A stretch of 64,000 nucleotides of DNA from Hymenobacter negativus. GTDB lineage: Bacteria > Bacteroidota > Bacteroidia > Cytophagales > Hymenobacteraceae. The notes under the pieces are model-generated. The model saw nothing but the letters and a program-made list of their open reading frames with translations. It did not search any database and had not been told where the DNA came from. The stretch spans positions 1 to 64,000 of the forward strand of contig NZ_JAGETZ010000011.1 in the NCBI RefSeq assembly GCF_017571495.1, given 5' to 3'. Made by a program: the position numbers and the translations under genes. Positions 1 through 8,154 of this stretch are shown piece by piece (the stretch's first letter is position 1; every line of letters begins with the position of its first letter).

Positions 1-104
1 GCGCAAAGAAGTAGACACAGGGAACTAGTGCGGCGAAGTAATACCTGCTAGCAAAGGTCTATTAAAATTAATGGCTCGTTAATTTAGACCACCGTTTCGC
101 TGAA

Positions 105-446
105 CTATAATCGAATGTCCACGCGGATATTCTTGGAGTAGATTTCCTGGGCGTAAACAAGGGTGTCCTGTGGAGCTTGCTTGACTTCAATGGCCAAGTA
201 GCAAAGCAGCGGGAACGTGGCCGTAAAGCGTCCCTCCGCATCCGTCGTCAGCGTATCGTGCCGGTACCCGTTGTAGCTGTCGTTGTCCCCGCCCCGGTAA
301 TAGGCTGTTTCCAAATACAGCACGGCACCCTTCACCGGCTGCTGGGTTCGCCGGTCGGTCACGGTGCCGACGAGTCGGGCGTTTTCCACATCGTGGGGCC
401 GGCACCCGACCAACGCAAGCAGAAACAAGGTCCATTTTAGGCGCAT
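105..446 (-). CDS. Small lipoprotein with carboxypeptidase-regulatory-like domain
   Basis: About 113 residues from the ATG at 446, chosen because it starts a clean lipoprotein signal (MRLKWTLFLLALVGC, lipidated Cys at 15). A longer reading from 572 would put a charged stretch in front of the signal. The mature part reads as one Ig-like carboxypeptidase-regulatory domain (LVGTVTDRRTQQPVKGAVLYL, then TTDAEGRFTATFPL), the fold used by many Bacteroidota outer-membrane proteins. It probably sits in the outer membrane or periplasm. It lies 110 bases after another minus-strand gene, so co-transcription is possible. The exact role is unknown; the lipoprotein call is firm, the domain call moderate. 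Confidence 0.7.
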   Translation of the reverse strand: MRLKWTLFLLALVGCRPHDVENARLVGTVTDRRTQQPVKGAVLYLETAYYRGGDNDSYNGYRHDTLTTDAEGRFTATFPLLCYLAIEVKQAPQDTLVYAQEIYSKNIRVDIRL

Positions 447-556
447 ACGGGTGGAAGTCAAAGGCAGCAGCTGGGCACAAGCTAAAATCACCCTCCCTTT
501 ACTAAACAAAGCAGTTTTACTTTCGGACCGTTTAAATGAACTGGGCCGACGAGCAG

Positions 557-958
557 TTAAGTGGTGGGCCAACTCGTCAGTAAGAATGAGGCGTCCGCTC
601 CTATTCGGATAAAGTGGTCGTCATCCAGTCGAAATAGCATATGGACCGGGCCAAGGCCAAGTTCCAGCATCCACGAGTCGTTATCAAAGTCGTCCGGCTC
701 TTTGAACCCTATTTCTTGAATGCTGGTGGGTAGCGGCATCCCTTCGCTGACCTGAAAATGAGTCACGTGTTCAAACACCACGGCCAGATGGGAAGGGTCG
801 GCCTTTTTCATCCACGCAGCCGTCCGTTTTGCAAAGTGGAGGTAGCCGCGGGCTCCGTCGCGCAGGGCGCTCACGAGTTCGTAGTTATTATGCAAATCGA
901 AATAGCCGCCACCACTTTGTAGCGCAATCATCTGGTCAAGGGTGTAGGCTAACGTCAT
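557..958 (-). CDS. Hypothetical protein, 133 aa
   Basis: The first in-frame ATG is at 958; the codons upstream would need a TTG start. The protein has no signal peptide or membrane segment and is rich in acidic and aromatic residues, with a run EPDDFDNDSWMLEL and a C-terminal strand-like stretch ending in WPTT. I do not recognise the family. Its size and composition resemble small cytoplasmic immunity-like or phage-associated proteins, but this is only an impression. It lies beside a serine recombinase, which suggests accessory DNA. Codon use looks normal for the window, so it is probably a real gene. Confidence 0.5.
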   Translation of the reverse strand: MTLAYTLDQMIALQSGGGYFDLHNNYELVSALRDGARGYLHFAKRTAAWMKKADPSHLAVVFEHVTHFQVSEGMPLPTSIQEIGFKEPDDFDNDSWMLELGLGPVHMLFRLDDDHFIRIGADASFLLTSWPTT

Positions 959-1068
959 CGTGCGCAAAGAAACCCTCGGTTTCCTAAACTACTAGCCGGG
1001 GCGCAGAATAAGCGGCTAACAAGCGACTGCAGCACCTGGTGAGTTTAAAAAACTCGTCGAGCAATCAA

Positions 1069-1107
1069 CGTTCACGAAACGCAAAAAGTAGATGCGTTTC
1101 GTAAACG
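1069..1107. repeat. 15-bp inverted repeat upstream of the serine recombinase
   Basis: Arms 1069-1083 and 1093-1107 match at 14 of 15 positions, with core ACGAAACGCA / TGCGTTTCGT and a 9-base spacer. It lies 46 bases before the recombinase start. This is where a resolvase or invertase crossover site, or an autoregulatory operator, would be expected. The role is inferred from position only. Confidence 0.6.
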
Positions 1108-1152
1108 CGGTAGCCTCCCAGAAATACCCGTTTTTAGCGGGTAATTTCGGGC

Positions 1153-1743
1153 ATGCGAGTTGCCCTCTACGCCCGTGTATCAACGGCCGACAAAGACCAG
1201 AACCCCGAGAACCAGCTGGTGCTGCTGCGCCGCGAGGCGGAGCGGGCTGGTGATACGATTATAAAGGAGTACGTCGACGAGAAGTCGGGGGGCAGCTCGA
1301 ACCGCAAGGCCTTCCAGGAACTGATGCGCGATGCTGGCAAGCGGCGCTTCGACCTGGTGCGCGTGTTTGCGCTGGACCGCTTCAGCAGCGAGGGCATCGA
1401 GAAGGTGTTTGAGCACACGGCCGCACTGGAGCAGGCCGGGGTCCAATTCTGGAGCTACTGCGAGCCGCAGCTCAACACGACCGGCCCTGTGGCCAGCCTC
1501 TTCAAAGCCATCATCTCCTGGGCTGCCGACTACCGCAACCAGCGCCACTCGGAGAACGTGCGGTTGGGCCAGGCCCGCAAGCGCGCGGAGGTTGCCGCGG
1601 CGGGGGAGGAGTACCAGCACGGCTGCCGGCCCACCGATGTCGACATTGTGGCGAAAGTAAAGCGTCTCGGTGCCGAGGCCCTCAGCCAGCGGAAGATTTC
1701 GGAGGCCACGGCGTATCGGTCGGCACGGTCAACCGCTACCTGA
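1153..1743 (+). CDS. Serine recombinase (resolvase/invertase family), C-terminus frameshifted
   Basis: Residues 1-140 form a resolvase catalytic domain: YARVST carries the nucleophile Ser10 and Arg8, followed by the usual ENQ, an EYVDEKSGG segment and DRFSSEG where most members have DRLSR. Such enzymes cut and rejoin DNA at short inverted sites through a serine-DNA link. The helix-turn-helix at the end starts correctly (LSQRKISEAT) and then goes out of frame. From base 1710 the neighbouring frame reads GVSVGTVNRYLRA and stops at 1749-1751. One missing base near 1709-1710 therefore replaces the recognition helix with unrelated residues. This is either a real inactivating mutation or a sequencing error. 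An inverted repeat just upstream may be its site. Confidence 0.8.
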   Translation: MRVALYARVSTADKDQNPENQLVLLRREAERAGDTIIKEYVDEKSGGSSNRKAFQELMRDAGKRRFDLVRVFALDRFSSEGIEKVFEHTAALEQAGVQFWSYCEPQLNTTGPVASLFKAIISWAADYRNQRHSENVRLGQARKRAEVAAAGEEYQHGCRPTDVDIVAKVKRLGAEALSQRKISEATAYRSARSTAT

Positions 1744-1756
1744 GGGCGTAGTTTTT

Positions 1757-2092
1757 TTATGAACGAATGTCCTTAGCGATAATTTTGGTGTAAAACCCTT
1801 TGAAGTGATTCATCATCATTTCAATAAAGCGTCCATTCAGGACACCATAAGTTCCTGGCTCAAGAGTAGAGCCCTTTACTACTTTATAGTAAAGGATTAG
1901 CTCATTGGGGTTTTTGGACGGTTGAACTTCAAGGTAGCCACCTTTATTCCACCGGCCTTTTGCTGTAGCGTGGAGAAAGCCCGTTCCTGTGTTGAACTGC
2001 CAAGTTTTTATGTTTTTGGCATTGATTTCGTTCTTTATCATCGCCATAAGGCGAACACTTGTTATGCCGTCGGTTGTAATGTAAACTGCCAT
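1757..2092 (-). CDS. Hypothetical protein, 111 aa, AT-richer than neighbours
   Basis: A 111-residue protein starting with ATG at 2092. It has no signal peptide or membrane helix. It is basic and contains WQFNTGTGFLHATAKGRWNKGG and an ELILYYKVVKG strand, suggesting a small beta-rich fold. I do not recognise the family. The gene is visibly poorer in G+C than surrounding genes, and it lies between the damaged recombinase, with which it converges, and tRNA-Arg. This fits recently acquired DNA. Its function is unknown. Confidence 0.5.
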   Translation of the reverse strand: MAVYITTDGITSVRLMAMIKNEINAKNIKTWQFNTGTGFLHATAKGRWNKGGYLEVQPSKNPNELILYYKVVKGSTLEPGTYGVLNGRFIEMMMNHFKGFYTKIIAKDIRS

Positions 2093-2115
2093 AGCGATGG
2101 GCTTGGAAAGTGTAG

Positions 2116-2139
2116 ACTGACACGGAAACTGACACGGAA
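2116..2139. repeat. Two perfect tandem copies of a 12-bp unit
   Basis: The unit ACTGACACGGAA occurs twice in a row, followed by a near third half-copy of A-rich sequence. It lies between the start of the 2092 gene and the tRNA terminator. It may be a simple tandem duplication or a regulator site for the minus-strand gene. Confidence 0.55.
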
Positions 2140-2145
2140 AAATAA

Positions 2146-2178
2146 AAAAGGCCCTCAGCGTGCTGCCGAGGGCCTTTT
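2146..2178. terminator. Rho-independent terminator, probably bidirectional
   Basis: A stem AAAAGGCCCTC / GAGGGCCTTTT with an 11-base loop. It lies just beyond the 3' end of tRNA-Arg, which is read leftward, and has A and T tracts on both sides. Confidence 0.8.
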
Positions 2179-2181
2179 ATG

Positions 2182-2255
2182 TGGTCGCATAAGGAGTCGA
2201 ACCTTAAACCTTCTGATTCGTAGTCAGATGCTCTATCCAATTGAGCTATGCAACC
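2182..2255 (-). tRNA. tRNA-Arg (anticodon ACG)
   Basis: On the minus strand the acceptor stem GGTTGCA pairs with TGCGACC, with one T-G pair. The D-arm reads AGCTCAATTGGATAGAGC, the anticodon stem-loop CTGACTACGAATCAG carries ACG, and the T-arm contains GGTTCGACTCC. The discriminator base is A and CCA is not encoded. The length of 74 bases and all arms are normal. A terminator follows directly. The 3' end faces the accessory genes on the left, so this could be the edge of an inserted element, but no second copy of the tRNA end is visible in the window. Confidence 0.93.
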
Positions 2256-2357
2256 CTTTTCCCGTGTTGGGAGCACAAAGGTAAGAGCAAAAAAAGCTGC
2301 TACACAAGTTGAGCGTGCTTTTTTAGTGAAGAAAAATGCGCTCTCGGCAGCAAGTGG

Positions 2358-3095
2358 CTAATAATCAGTCGGAGATTTTTTGAGGCTTTCGGCAGCACCT
2401 TTGCTTAGGGCACGTTTCAGAGCTTGATTGAATAGGTAATAGATGCCGAAAAACGAGGCGACTACCAATAGCAGCAGTAGCAGTTTGCCAGTGGTGCCAG
2501 TACCAGGGTCTTTCAGTAGCGTGAACACATCTTTGGCTTTGGTACCGAGCCAGTAGAAAAAGAGGCTTCGGGGCAGCATGCCGGCGATGGAAGCCAGCAG
2601 GAAGGGCCAGCGACGCACCCGCATGATGGCCAGCACAAAGGTCATGAGCGCGAAGGGCGTGACGGGCGATACACGGGTGAGGAAAATCAGTTGCCAGCTG
2701 TCCGTTTTCAGCTCTTTCATTACGGCATCGGCTTTGGGGAAGTGGCTGAGGAAGGCCAGCATCTTGCCATGGTCGAGGGTGGTGGCAATCTGGTAGCCGA
2801 CCAGCGCGGCGAGTGCATAGGCCACCACCATGCCCGGAAAACCGCTCCAGCCGAGGTAAAAGCCAGTTATGAGCACCACGGCTGTCGTATTTACCAGAGA
2901 GAAGGCCATTGCCACGCCCACAATGACGAAGTAGAGCAGGCTTTGGGCAGTGGTGAGGTTTTCGAGAAACTCTTGGTTGCGGTAGAGCACGAACGTGAGC
3001 GATGAGCTGCCCAGCAACGGCACCGCCACCAACAACACCATAGACAGCAGGGTGGAGAGATTCTTTCGGAAAAGCTCACGCAAAACTTGCAGCAT
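2358..3095 (-). CDS. TVP38/TMEM64 family (SNARE-associated / VTT domain) membrane protein
   Basis: About 245 residues from the ATG at 3095. A longer reading from 3269 adds a basic, Cys-containing stretch that does not look like part of the family. There is a hydrophobic helix near residue 20, then the VTT core: a helix pair around AFSLVNTTAVVLITGFYLGW, a re-entrant segment, and the signature LTRVSPVTPFALMTFVLAIMR with the helix after it. It ends in another helix and a Lys-rich tail. The family consists of inner-membrane proteins (DedA-like) linked to lipid scrambling or envelope homeostasis. The substrate here is unknown. It is monocistronic and diverges from the PLP enzyme gene. Confidence 0.82.
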   Translation of the reverse strand: MLQVLRELFRKNLSTLLSMVLLVAVPLLGSSSLTFVLYRNQEFLENLTTAQSLLYFVIVGVAMAFSLVNTTAVVLITGFYLGWSGFPGMVVAYALAALVGYQIATTLDHGKMLAFLSHFPKADAVMKELKTDSWQLIFLTRVSPVTPFALMTFVLAIMRVRRWPFLLASIAGMLPRSLFFYWLGTKAKDVFTLLKDPGTGTTGKLLLLLLVVASFFGIYYLFNQALKRALSKGAAESLKKSPTDY

Positions 3096-3374
3096 ACAAT
3101 TAGAACGAAGCCCAACCATAAGGCAGCAGCGCTTCGCCCTGCAAGTACGGTGAAAAGTGCGGTCAGGCCGAAAATGCAGGTACTCGGGCTTCTTGGTGAG
3201 GGGGATTGGGTATTTGATGTTGAGCGTGGGGTAGGTAACAGCAACCGCAGGGGTTTCGCTAAAACCCAACCCCGTCGATGCTATGGGTAGTTAGTTGTCT
3301 TCAACCGCCCATTTCCGATTAAAAGCCGACCTTTGCTCTCGGCCCGCGCGGCCCTCAACTCTTACAGCCCACCC

Positions 3375-4514
3375 ATGAAATTCGCCACCAAAGCCATTCA
3401 CGCCGGCGTGCACCCGGACCCCGCCACGGGGGCCATTATGACGCCCATTTACCAGACCTCAACCTACGTGCAAACCTCGCCCGGTAAGAACCAGGGCTTT
3501 GAGTACTCGCGCACGCACAACCCTACCCGCTCGCAGCTGCAAGCCGCCGTGGCCGCCCTCGATAATGGCAAGCACGGCATCGCCTTTGCGTCCGGCATGG
3601 CCGCCATCGACTGCGTGATGAAGCTGCTGAAACCCGGCGACGAGGTGATTTCGACCAATGACCTCTACGGTGGCAGCTACCGCCTGTTTACGAAAGTATA
3701 CGAGCCGTTTGGCATCAAATTCCACTTTGTGCCCATGCACGACATGGAAGCCGTGCGTGCCGTGGTAAGTGAGAAAACAAAGCTGATTTGGGTGGAAACG
3801 CCGACCAACCCGCTGCTCAACATCATCGACATCGCGGCCGCCGCCGCCGTGGCCAAGGAAGCTGGGGCCTTGCTGGCCGTCGACAACACGTTCAGCACGC
3901 CTTACCTGCAAACGCCGATGGACCTGGGGGCCGACATCGTGATGTATTCGCTTACGAAGTACATGGCTGGCCATTCTGATACCGTGATGGGCGCCCTTGT
4001 GGTGAACGATGACAGCCTGCACGAGCGCCTGAGCTTCTATCAGAACGCCTGCGGCGGCACCCCAGGTCCCCAGGACTGCTTCCTGGTGCTGCGCGGTCTC
4101 AAAACGCTGCACATCCGCATGCAGCGCCATTGTGAAAACGGCCGCGCCGTGGCTGAATACCTGCGCCACCATCCCAAAGTGGAGAAGGTGTACTGGCCCG
4201 GCTTTGAAAACCACCCCAACCACAGCGTGGCGGCTAAGCAGATGCGCGACTTTGGCGGCATGATTTCCTTCGTGCTCAAAGGCGACCGCCAGGAAGATGC
4301 CATTGCTGTGTTGGAGAAGTTCCAGTACTTCACCCTGGCCGAAAGCCTAGGCGGCGTGGAAAGCCTTTCGGGCCACCCGGCTACCATGACGCACGCCAGC
4401 ATCCCGGCCGAGCAGCGCCGCAAGTCTGGCCTTAGCGACTCGCTCATCCGCCTGAGTGTGGGTATTGAGGATGCCGAAGACTTGATTGCAGATTTGGCGC
4501 AGGCCATCGGCTAG
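3375..4514 (+). CDS. Cystathionine gamma-synthase / gamma-lyase family PLP enzyme
   Basis: 379 residues from the ATG at 3375, where the family normally starts (MKFATKAIHAG). It is a Cys/Met-metabolism fold-type I enzyme. EYSRTHNPTR binds PLP phosphate from the partner subunit, VDNTFSTPYL carries the Asp that pairs with the pyridine nitrogen, and SLTKYMAGHSD contains the Schiff-base lysine K195. The C-terminal ESLGGVESLSGHPATMTH substrate-site block is complete. It works in transsulfuration, either joining cysteine to an activated homoserine or splitting cystathionine. Synthase and lyase cannot be told apart reliably from sequence. The gene stands alone and is followed by a hairpin terminator. 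Confidence 0.9.
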   Translation: MKFATKAIHAGVHPDPATGAIMTPIYQTSTYVQTSPGKNQGFEYSRTHNPTRSQLQAAVAALDNGKHGIAFASGMAAIDCVMKLLKPGDEVISTNDLYGGSYRLFTKVYEPFGIKFHFVPMHDMEAVRAVVSEKTKLIWVETPTNPLLNIIDIAAAAAVAKEAGALLAVDNTFSTPYLQTPMDLGADIVMYSLTKYMAGHSDTVMGALVVNDDSLHERLSFYQNACGGTPGPQDCFLVLRGLKTLHIRMQRHCENGRAVAEYLRHHPKVEKVYWPGFENHPNHSVAAKQMRDFGGMISFVLKGDRQEDAIAVLEKFQYFTLAESLGGVESLSGHPATMTHASIPAEQRRKSGLSDSLIRLSVGIEDAEDLIADLAQAIG

Positions 4515-4532
4515 CTTTCGGAAGTAGAATAT

Positions 4533-4578
4533 AGAACGTCATGCGATGCTTGGTAAGCTCCGCATGACGTTCTTTTTT
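4533..4578. terminator. Terminator hairpin made from a REP-like sequence
   Basis: A perfect 13-bp stem AGAACGTCATGCG / CGCATGACGTTCT is followed by a T tract, directly after the PLP enzyme gene. The arm GAACGTCATGC resembles the ends of REP-like elements elsewhere in the window, near 53.4 and 57.1 kb. Confidence 0.8.
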
Positions 4579-4594
4579 AACCCTTTCCAGAAAT

Positions 4595-5434
4595 ATGCCA
4601 CCGTTTTCCGTTCCCATCGAAACCCTGCCGCTCTTCTCGGTGCTGGACAAAAAGCTGTTGGAGCTGCTCCGTTCTCTCACGCCCGCCGACTGGGCGCGTC
4701 CCACCCTGGCCCGCCAATGGACGGTGAAGGACATTGCCGCACATCTGCTCGACGGCAACCTGCGCACGCTTTCGATGCTGCGCGACGGGTATTTTGGTGA
4801 AGAGCCCAACGACTTCAGCTACGCTGGCATGGTGGCCTACCTCAACGGCCTGAATGCCGACTGGGTGCGGGCCGCGCGTCGCCTCAGCCCGGCCGTGCTG
4901 GTGGAGTTGCTGGCAGCATCGGGGGCTGAGTACACGGCCTATCTGAATACGCTCGACCCGTGGGCAACGGCTGCGTTTTCAGTGGCATGGGCCGGCGAAA
5001 GCGAGTCGCTGAACTGGTTCCACATTGCCCGCGACTACACCGAGAAGTGGCACCATCAGCAACAAATCCGTGAAGCCGTGGACCAGACCGAAGCGCTAAT
5101 GACGCCCGAGCTATTCCGGCCCCTTATTGAAACTTTCATGCGCGGCCTGCCGCACGCTTACCGGGAGGTAGCAGCGCCCGCTGGTACCCGTGTGCAAGTC
5201 ACCATCGGGCCGGAACTGGGTGGCACCTGGCAGCTGGAACGTAGCAGCAAAGGCTGGCAACTGGCCGAGAGCTTGCAGGCGGTGGCCGCAGCCACGGTCA
5301 CGCTAGCACCGGACCATGCCTGGAAGCTGTTCACCAAAGCGCTGAGTGCAGCCGAAACCCGGCAGCTGGCACAGGTGGGTGGTAATGAACAACTCATCGC
5401 GCCATTCTTCGGCCTGGTGGCGGTGATGGCGTAA
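4595..5434 (+). CDS. Maleylpyruvate isomerase N-terminal / DinB-like metal-binding protein
   Basis: 279 residues. The N-terminal two thirds looks like the four-helix DinB/MDMPI domain: WTVKDIAAHLLDGN supplies the first metal-binding His, and the DYTEKWHHQQQIREA helix supplies the others. This domain usually binds a divalent metal and assists thiol-dependent transfer or isomerisation. The C-terminal part (from about residue 185) resembles the SCP-2-like partner domain found in such proteins, with TIGPELGGTWQLERSSKGW. Substrate and thiol are unknown; Bacteroidota do not make mycothiol, so the original isomerase reaction is unlikely. It is probably a cytoplasmic enzyme. It starts 16 bases after the upstream terminator. 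Confidence 0.75.
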   Translation: MPPFSVPIETLPLFSVLDKKLLELLRSLTPADWARPTLARQWTVKDIAAHLLDGNLRTLSMLRDGYFGEEPNDFSYAGMVAYLNGLNADWVRAARRLSPAVLVELLAASGAEYTAYLNTLDPWATAAFSVAWAGESESLNWFHIARDYTEKWHHQQQIREAVDQTEALMTPELFRPLIETFMRGLPHAYREVAAPAGTRVQVTIGPELGGTWQLERSSKGWQLAESLQAVAAATVTLAPDHAWKLFTKALSAAETRQLAQVGGNEQLIAPFFGLVAVMA

Positions 5435-5517
5435 GGCTGCGGCAGCACCATGCCTGAAAAATCCGGCAAGAATTGCCTGGCGTACCTACGGCAGTTTTTC
5501 GCCGAATTATTGCCGCC

Positions 5518-6246
5518 ATGCGCTTGCTTTCATTGTTGTTTTCGTTCCTGCTCATGTTGGGTGGGGGCTGTGCCGGGCCGCTGCCAATCGGCACTACGGC
5601 TGCTTCCGCTCGTTCGACTGGCTCAATGCCAATGGGCAATGAAACAGCGTATTTGGCGCTGGGTGATTCCTACACCATTGGGGAGGGCGTGAGCGAGGCG
5701 GAACGCTGGCCAGTGCAGCTGGCGGCCCTGGCACGACAGCAGGGGATAGGGGTGAAAGCGCCTGATATCATTGCCCGCACTGGCTGGACTACTTCTGAGC
5801 TGCAAACCGCCATTGCAGCCGCCAATAAGCCTGCTACCTACGGCCTGGTTTCGCTGCTGATTGGTGTGAACAATCAGTACCGGGGCCAATCGGTGGTGCG
5901 GTACCGCACCGAGTTTCGGGAACTGCTGCGTACGGCGGTGGGCTTGGCCAATGGACGCGCCAACCGGGTTTTCGTACTCTCAATTCCGGATTGGGGGCAG
6001 TCGCCGTTTGCCCGGAAGCAGCGACAGGACCCGGCCCAAATCGGGCTGGAAATTGATGGGTTTAATACCGTGGCGCAGGATGAGTGCCAGCGGGCAGGTG
6101 TGGCCTACGTCAACATCACGCCCCAGACCCGGGCAACTGCCGGCGGCGCCAATCAGTTTGCGCACGATGGCTTGCATTATTCTGGCCCGCAAATGCACCA
6201 ATGGGCCCAATTGGCATTGCCCGTGATACGCGGATTGCTCAACTGA
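5518..6246 (+). CDS. SGNH/GDSL-family esterase, lipoprotein
   Basis: 242 residues from the ATG at 5518, chosen because it opens a lipoprotein signal (MRLLSLLFSFLLMLGGGC, Cys18). Block I LALGDSYTIGEG carries the catalytic Ser51, block III is LLIGVNNQYRG with the oxyanion Asn, and block V is FAHDGLHYSG with the catalytic Asp and His. The full SGNH set is therefore present. It should hydrolyse an ester, for example acetyl groups on polysaccharide or a lipid, on the cell surface or in the periplasm. The gene lies close behind the DinB-like gene on the same strand but without obvious functional linkage. Confidence 0.88.
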   Translation: MRLLSLLFSFLLMLGGGCAGPLPIGTTAASARSTGSMPMGNETAYLALGDSYTIGEGVSEAERWPVQLAALARQQGIGVKAPDIIARTGWTTSELQTAIAAANKPATYGLVSLLIGVNNQYRGQSVVRYRTEFRELLRTAVGLANGRANRVFVLSIPDWGQSPFARKQRQDPAQIGLEIDGFNTVAQDECQRAGVAYVNITPQTRATAGGANQFAHDGLHYSGPQMHQWAQLALPVIRGLLN

Positions 6247-6484
6247 TACTTGCTCACAGTAGCGCCTTAGAGAAGCGCTGGGCACCATCCGATTCGGTTT
6301 ATGCTGCTCGATGGAGATAGAAGGTATCTGCCAGTATGTAACCGGCAGAAAATGAGCGGGAATTGCGTTGATGATGTATAAAAAAAGAATTAATTATTAA
6401 CCCTGCTTTCTAAAACGCGGTTAAAGGACCGATTCTGTTTTAATTCTGTTTTTTACGAGCCGTCTTTGAGTCGGTGTATGAGGT

Positions 6485-7315
6485 ATGACGAGTAGTACTG
6501 TTTTCCGGCCGTGGAAAAGGCTGGCACCATTAGCCGCATTAGCGGGCTTGGTGGGTTGTGAAATGATTGAGTTCAGTCCAAACGACCACCGCGTTCCGGA
6601 AGAATTCACCAACCTCACCGAGAAAAACCTAGCCAAGCTGGCGGCCCGGCCCCTGCCCGCTGGCGATACCCTACGCTTCATTTTTACCGGCGACTCGCAG
6701 CAGTTTTACGACGAGGCCGAAGACCTGGTGACCAGTGTGAACAAGCTGCCAGGTATCTCCCTATTAGTGCTGGCCGGCGACATTGCCGACTTCGGCCTGG
6801 CCCGCGAAATGAAATGGGTGGATGAAAAGCTGCGCCGCCTGACGGTGCCCTACGTCACCGTTATCGGCAACCACGACCTAGTGGGCAATGGCCAGCCGAC
6901 GTATCAACACATTTTTGGGGCCCTCAACTACTCCTTTGTGTACGGCGACACCAAATTCATAATGGTAGACACCAACGGCCGCGAATACAACTTCAACGGC
7001 ACGGCTCCCGATATGCCCTGGCTGCGTTCGCAGCTTACCAGCCTCAACGGCGCGCGTCGCCAGGTGGTGGTTTGCCACGTGCCGCCGACCAATGAAGACT
7101 TCGACCCTGCGCTGCGCGCGCCCTATGTGCAGGCCCTACGCGAAGCGCCCAACCTGGTGTTTGAAATGAATGGCCACAACCATTCCTACACCATCGGCCA
7201 GCCTTACAATGATGGCGTTACCTACGTCAATTCCGATGCGTTTTCGGAGCGCCACTACATGATAGTCACCGTGTGGGGCGATAAACAGTTCCGTATCAAA
7301 CGCGTCGCTTTCTAA
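6485..7315 (+). CDS. Metallophosphoesterase, lipoprotein
   Basis: 276 residues with a lipoprotein signal ending AGLVGC (Cys25). Calcineurin-like motifs occur in order: FTGDSQQF (family D-x-H position here reads D-S-Q), LAGDIADFG, IGNHDLVG, VCHVPP and NGHNHSY. Two-metal phosphoesterases use these to cut phosphomono- or diesters. The first motif lacks the usual His, which is seen in some members, so metal binding at site 1 may be altered. The protein is probably anchored facing the periplasm or outside. Its stop codon overlaps the start of the next gene by one base, so the two are co-translated. Confidence 0.87.
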   Translation: MTSSTVFRPWKRLAPLAALAGLVGCEMIEFSPNDHRVPEEFTNLTEKNLAKLAARPLPAGDTLRFIFTGDSQQFYDEAEDLVTSVNKLPGISLLVLAGDIADFGLAREMKWVDEKLRRLTVPYVTVIGNHDLVGNGQPTYQHIFGALNYSFVYGDTKFIMVDTNGREYNFNGTAPDMPWLRSQLTSLNGARRQVVVCHVPPTNEDFDPALRAPYVQALREAPNLVFEMNGHNHSYTIGQPYNDGVTYVNSDAFSERHYMIVTVWGDKQFRIKRVAF

Positions 7316-7947
7316 TGAAAAAGCTATTACTCCCCGTTCTGCTGCTGGCTTCGTTGGCCTCACAAGCTGCCACCCCGCCCGATACTTCTGCCGCCAAACC
7401 AGCGGCTGGCACCCAGCCTGAGCGCCCCTGGTACCGGCCCAAGCACTTGGCCCTGCAAACCGGCGGCGGCTTGGGTATGGTAGCTGCTGGTGCTGGCTAC
7501 GAATTTTCAAAAGACCGGCTTGAAACCGACATCCTTATCGGCTACGTGCCCAAGCACTATGCTGGCTCCACGCTCAGTCTGGCCTCGCTGAAGTTTATGT
7601 ATTCGCCTTTCCGGCTGCCGGTGGGCGAGAAGTTTCAGGTGGTGCCTATCACGGTAGGCGCGTATTTTAGCTATACCCACGGCACCATCAACGACGAGTT
7701 GAAGGGGCAATATTCGAGTGACTATTACTGGTTCTCGACTGATACGCGCTATGGTCCGCTACTGGGCAGCCGCGTCACGTTTCTGGCCCCGCCCGTTGCG
7801 GCTACTGGTCAGCCGCGCAAAATATCGGTATACTACGAATTGGGTAGCAACGATTTGTACCTGGCCAGCTACCTCAACAACCGCAACGGTGGCCTGGGCT
7901 TCGGCCAATTGCTGACGTTGGCGCTGGGCGTGAAAGCTGATTTTTAA
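7315..7947 (+). CDS. Putative outer-membrane beta-barrel protein, 210 aa
   Basis: A signal peptide (MKKLLLPVLLLASLASQAA) is followed by a Pro-rich linker. About 160 residues of alternating polar and hydrophobic strands come next (for example HLALQTGGGLGMVAAGAGYEF and LASLKFMYSPFRLPVG), ending in a hydrophobic strand LLTLALGVKADF typical of a barrel end. I do not recognise a named family. It overlaps the preceding phosphoesterase by one base (TAATG), so the two likely form an operon and may act together at the outer membrane. A strong terminator follows. Confidence 0.7.
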   Translation: MKKLLLPVLLLASLASQAATPPDTSAAKPAAGTQPERPWYRPKHLALQTGGGLGMVAAGAGYEFSKDRLETDILIGYVPKHYAGSTLSLASLKFMYSPFRLPVGEKFQVVPITVGAYFSYTHGTINDELKGQYSSDYYWFSTDTRYGPLLGSRVTFLAPPVAATGQPRKISVYYELGSNDLYLASYLNNRNGGLGFGQLLTLALGVKADF

Positions 7948-7990
7948 TCAATAGGTCAGTCGTCGGTAAGAAATCTGATGGAATAACGGA

Positions 7991-8024
7991 AAACCGACAG
8001 CTTCTATGAGCTGTCGGTTTTTTT
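7991..8024 (+). terminator. Rho-independent terminator
   Basis: A perfect 12-bp stem AAACCGACAGCT / AGCTGTCGGTTT with a 6-base loop and a T tract. It ends the phosphoesterase/barrel operon. Confidence 0.88.
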
Positions 8025-8154
8025 GTGTTACAAAGTCGCTGACTGCGGCGAGACAAGTTTGATAGTATGGAGCGGTAATAAGCAAAATATCCGGACCGCC
8101 CGTGCGTCTTGCGCTAACGCAGATGCTATCCAAGGTGTCGCTCAACCAGATTCC

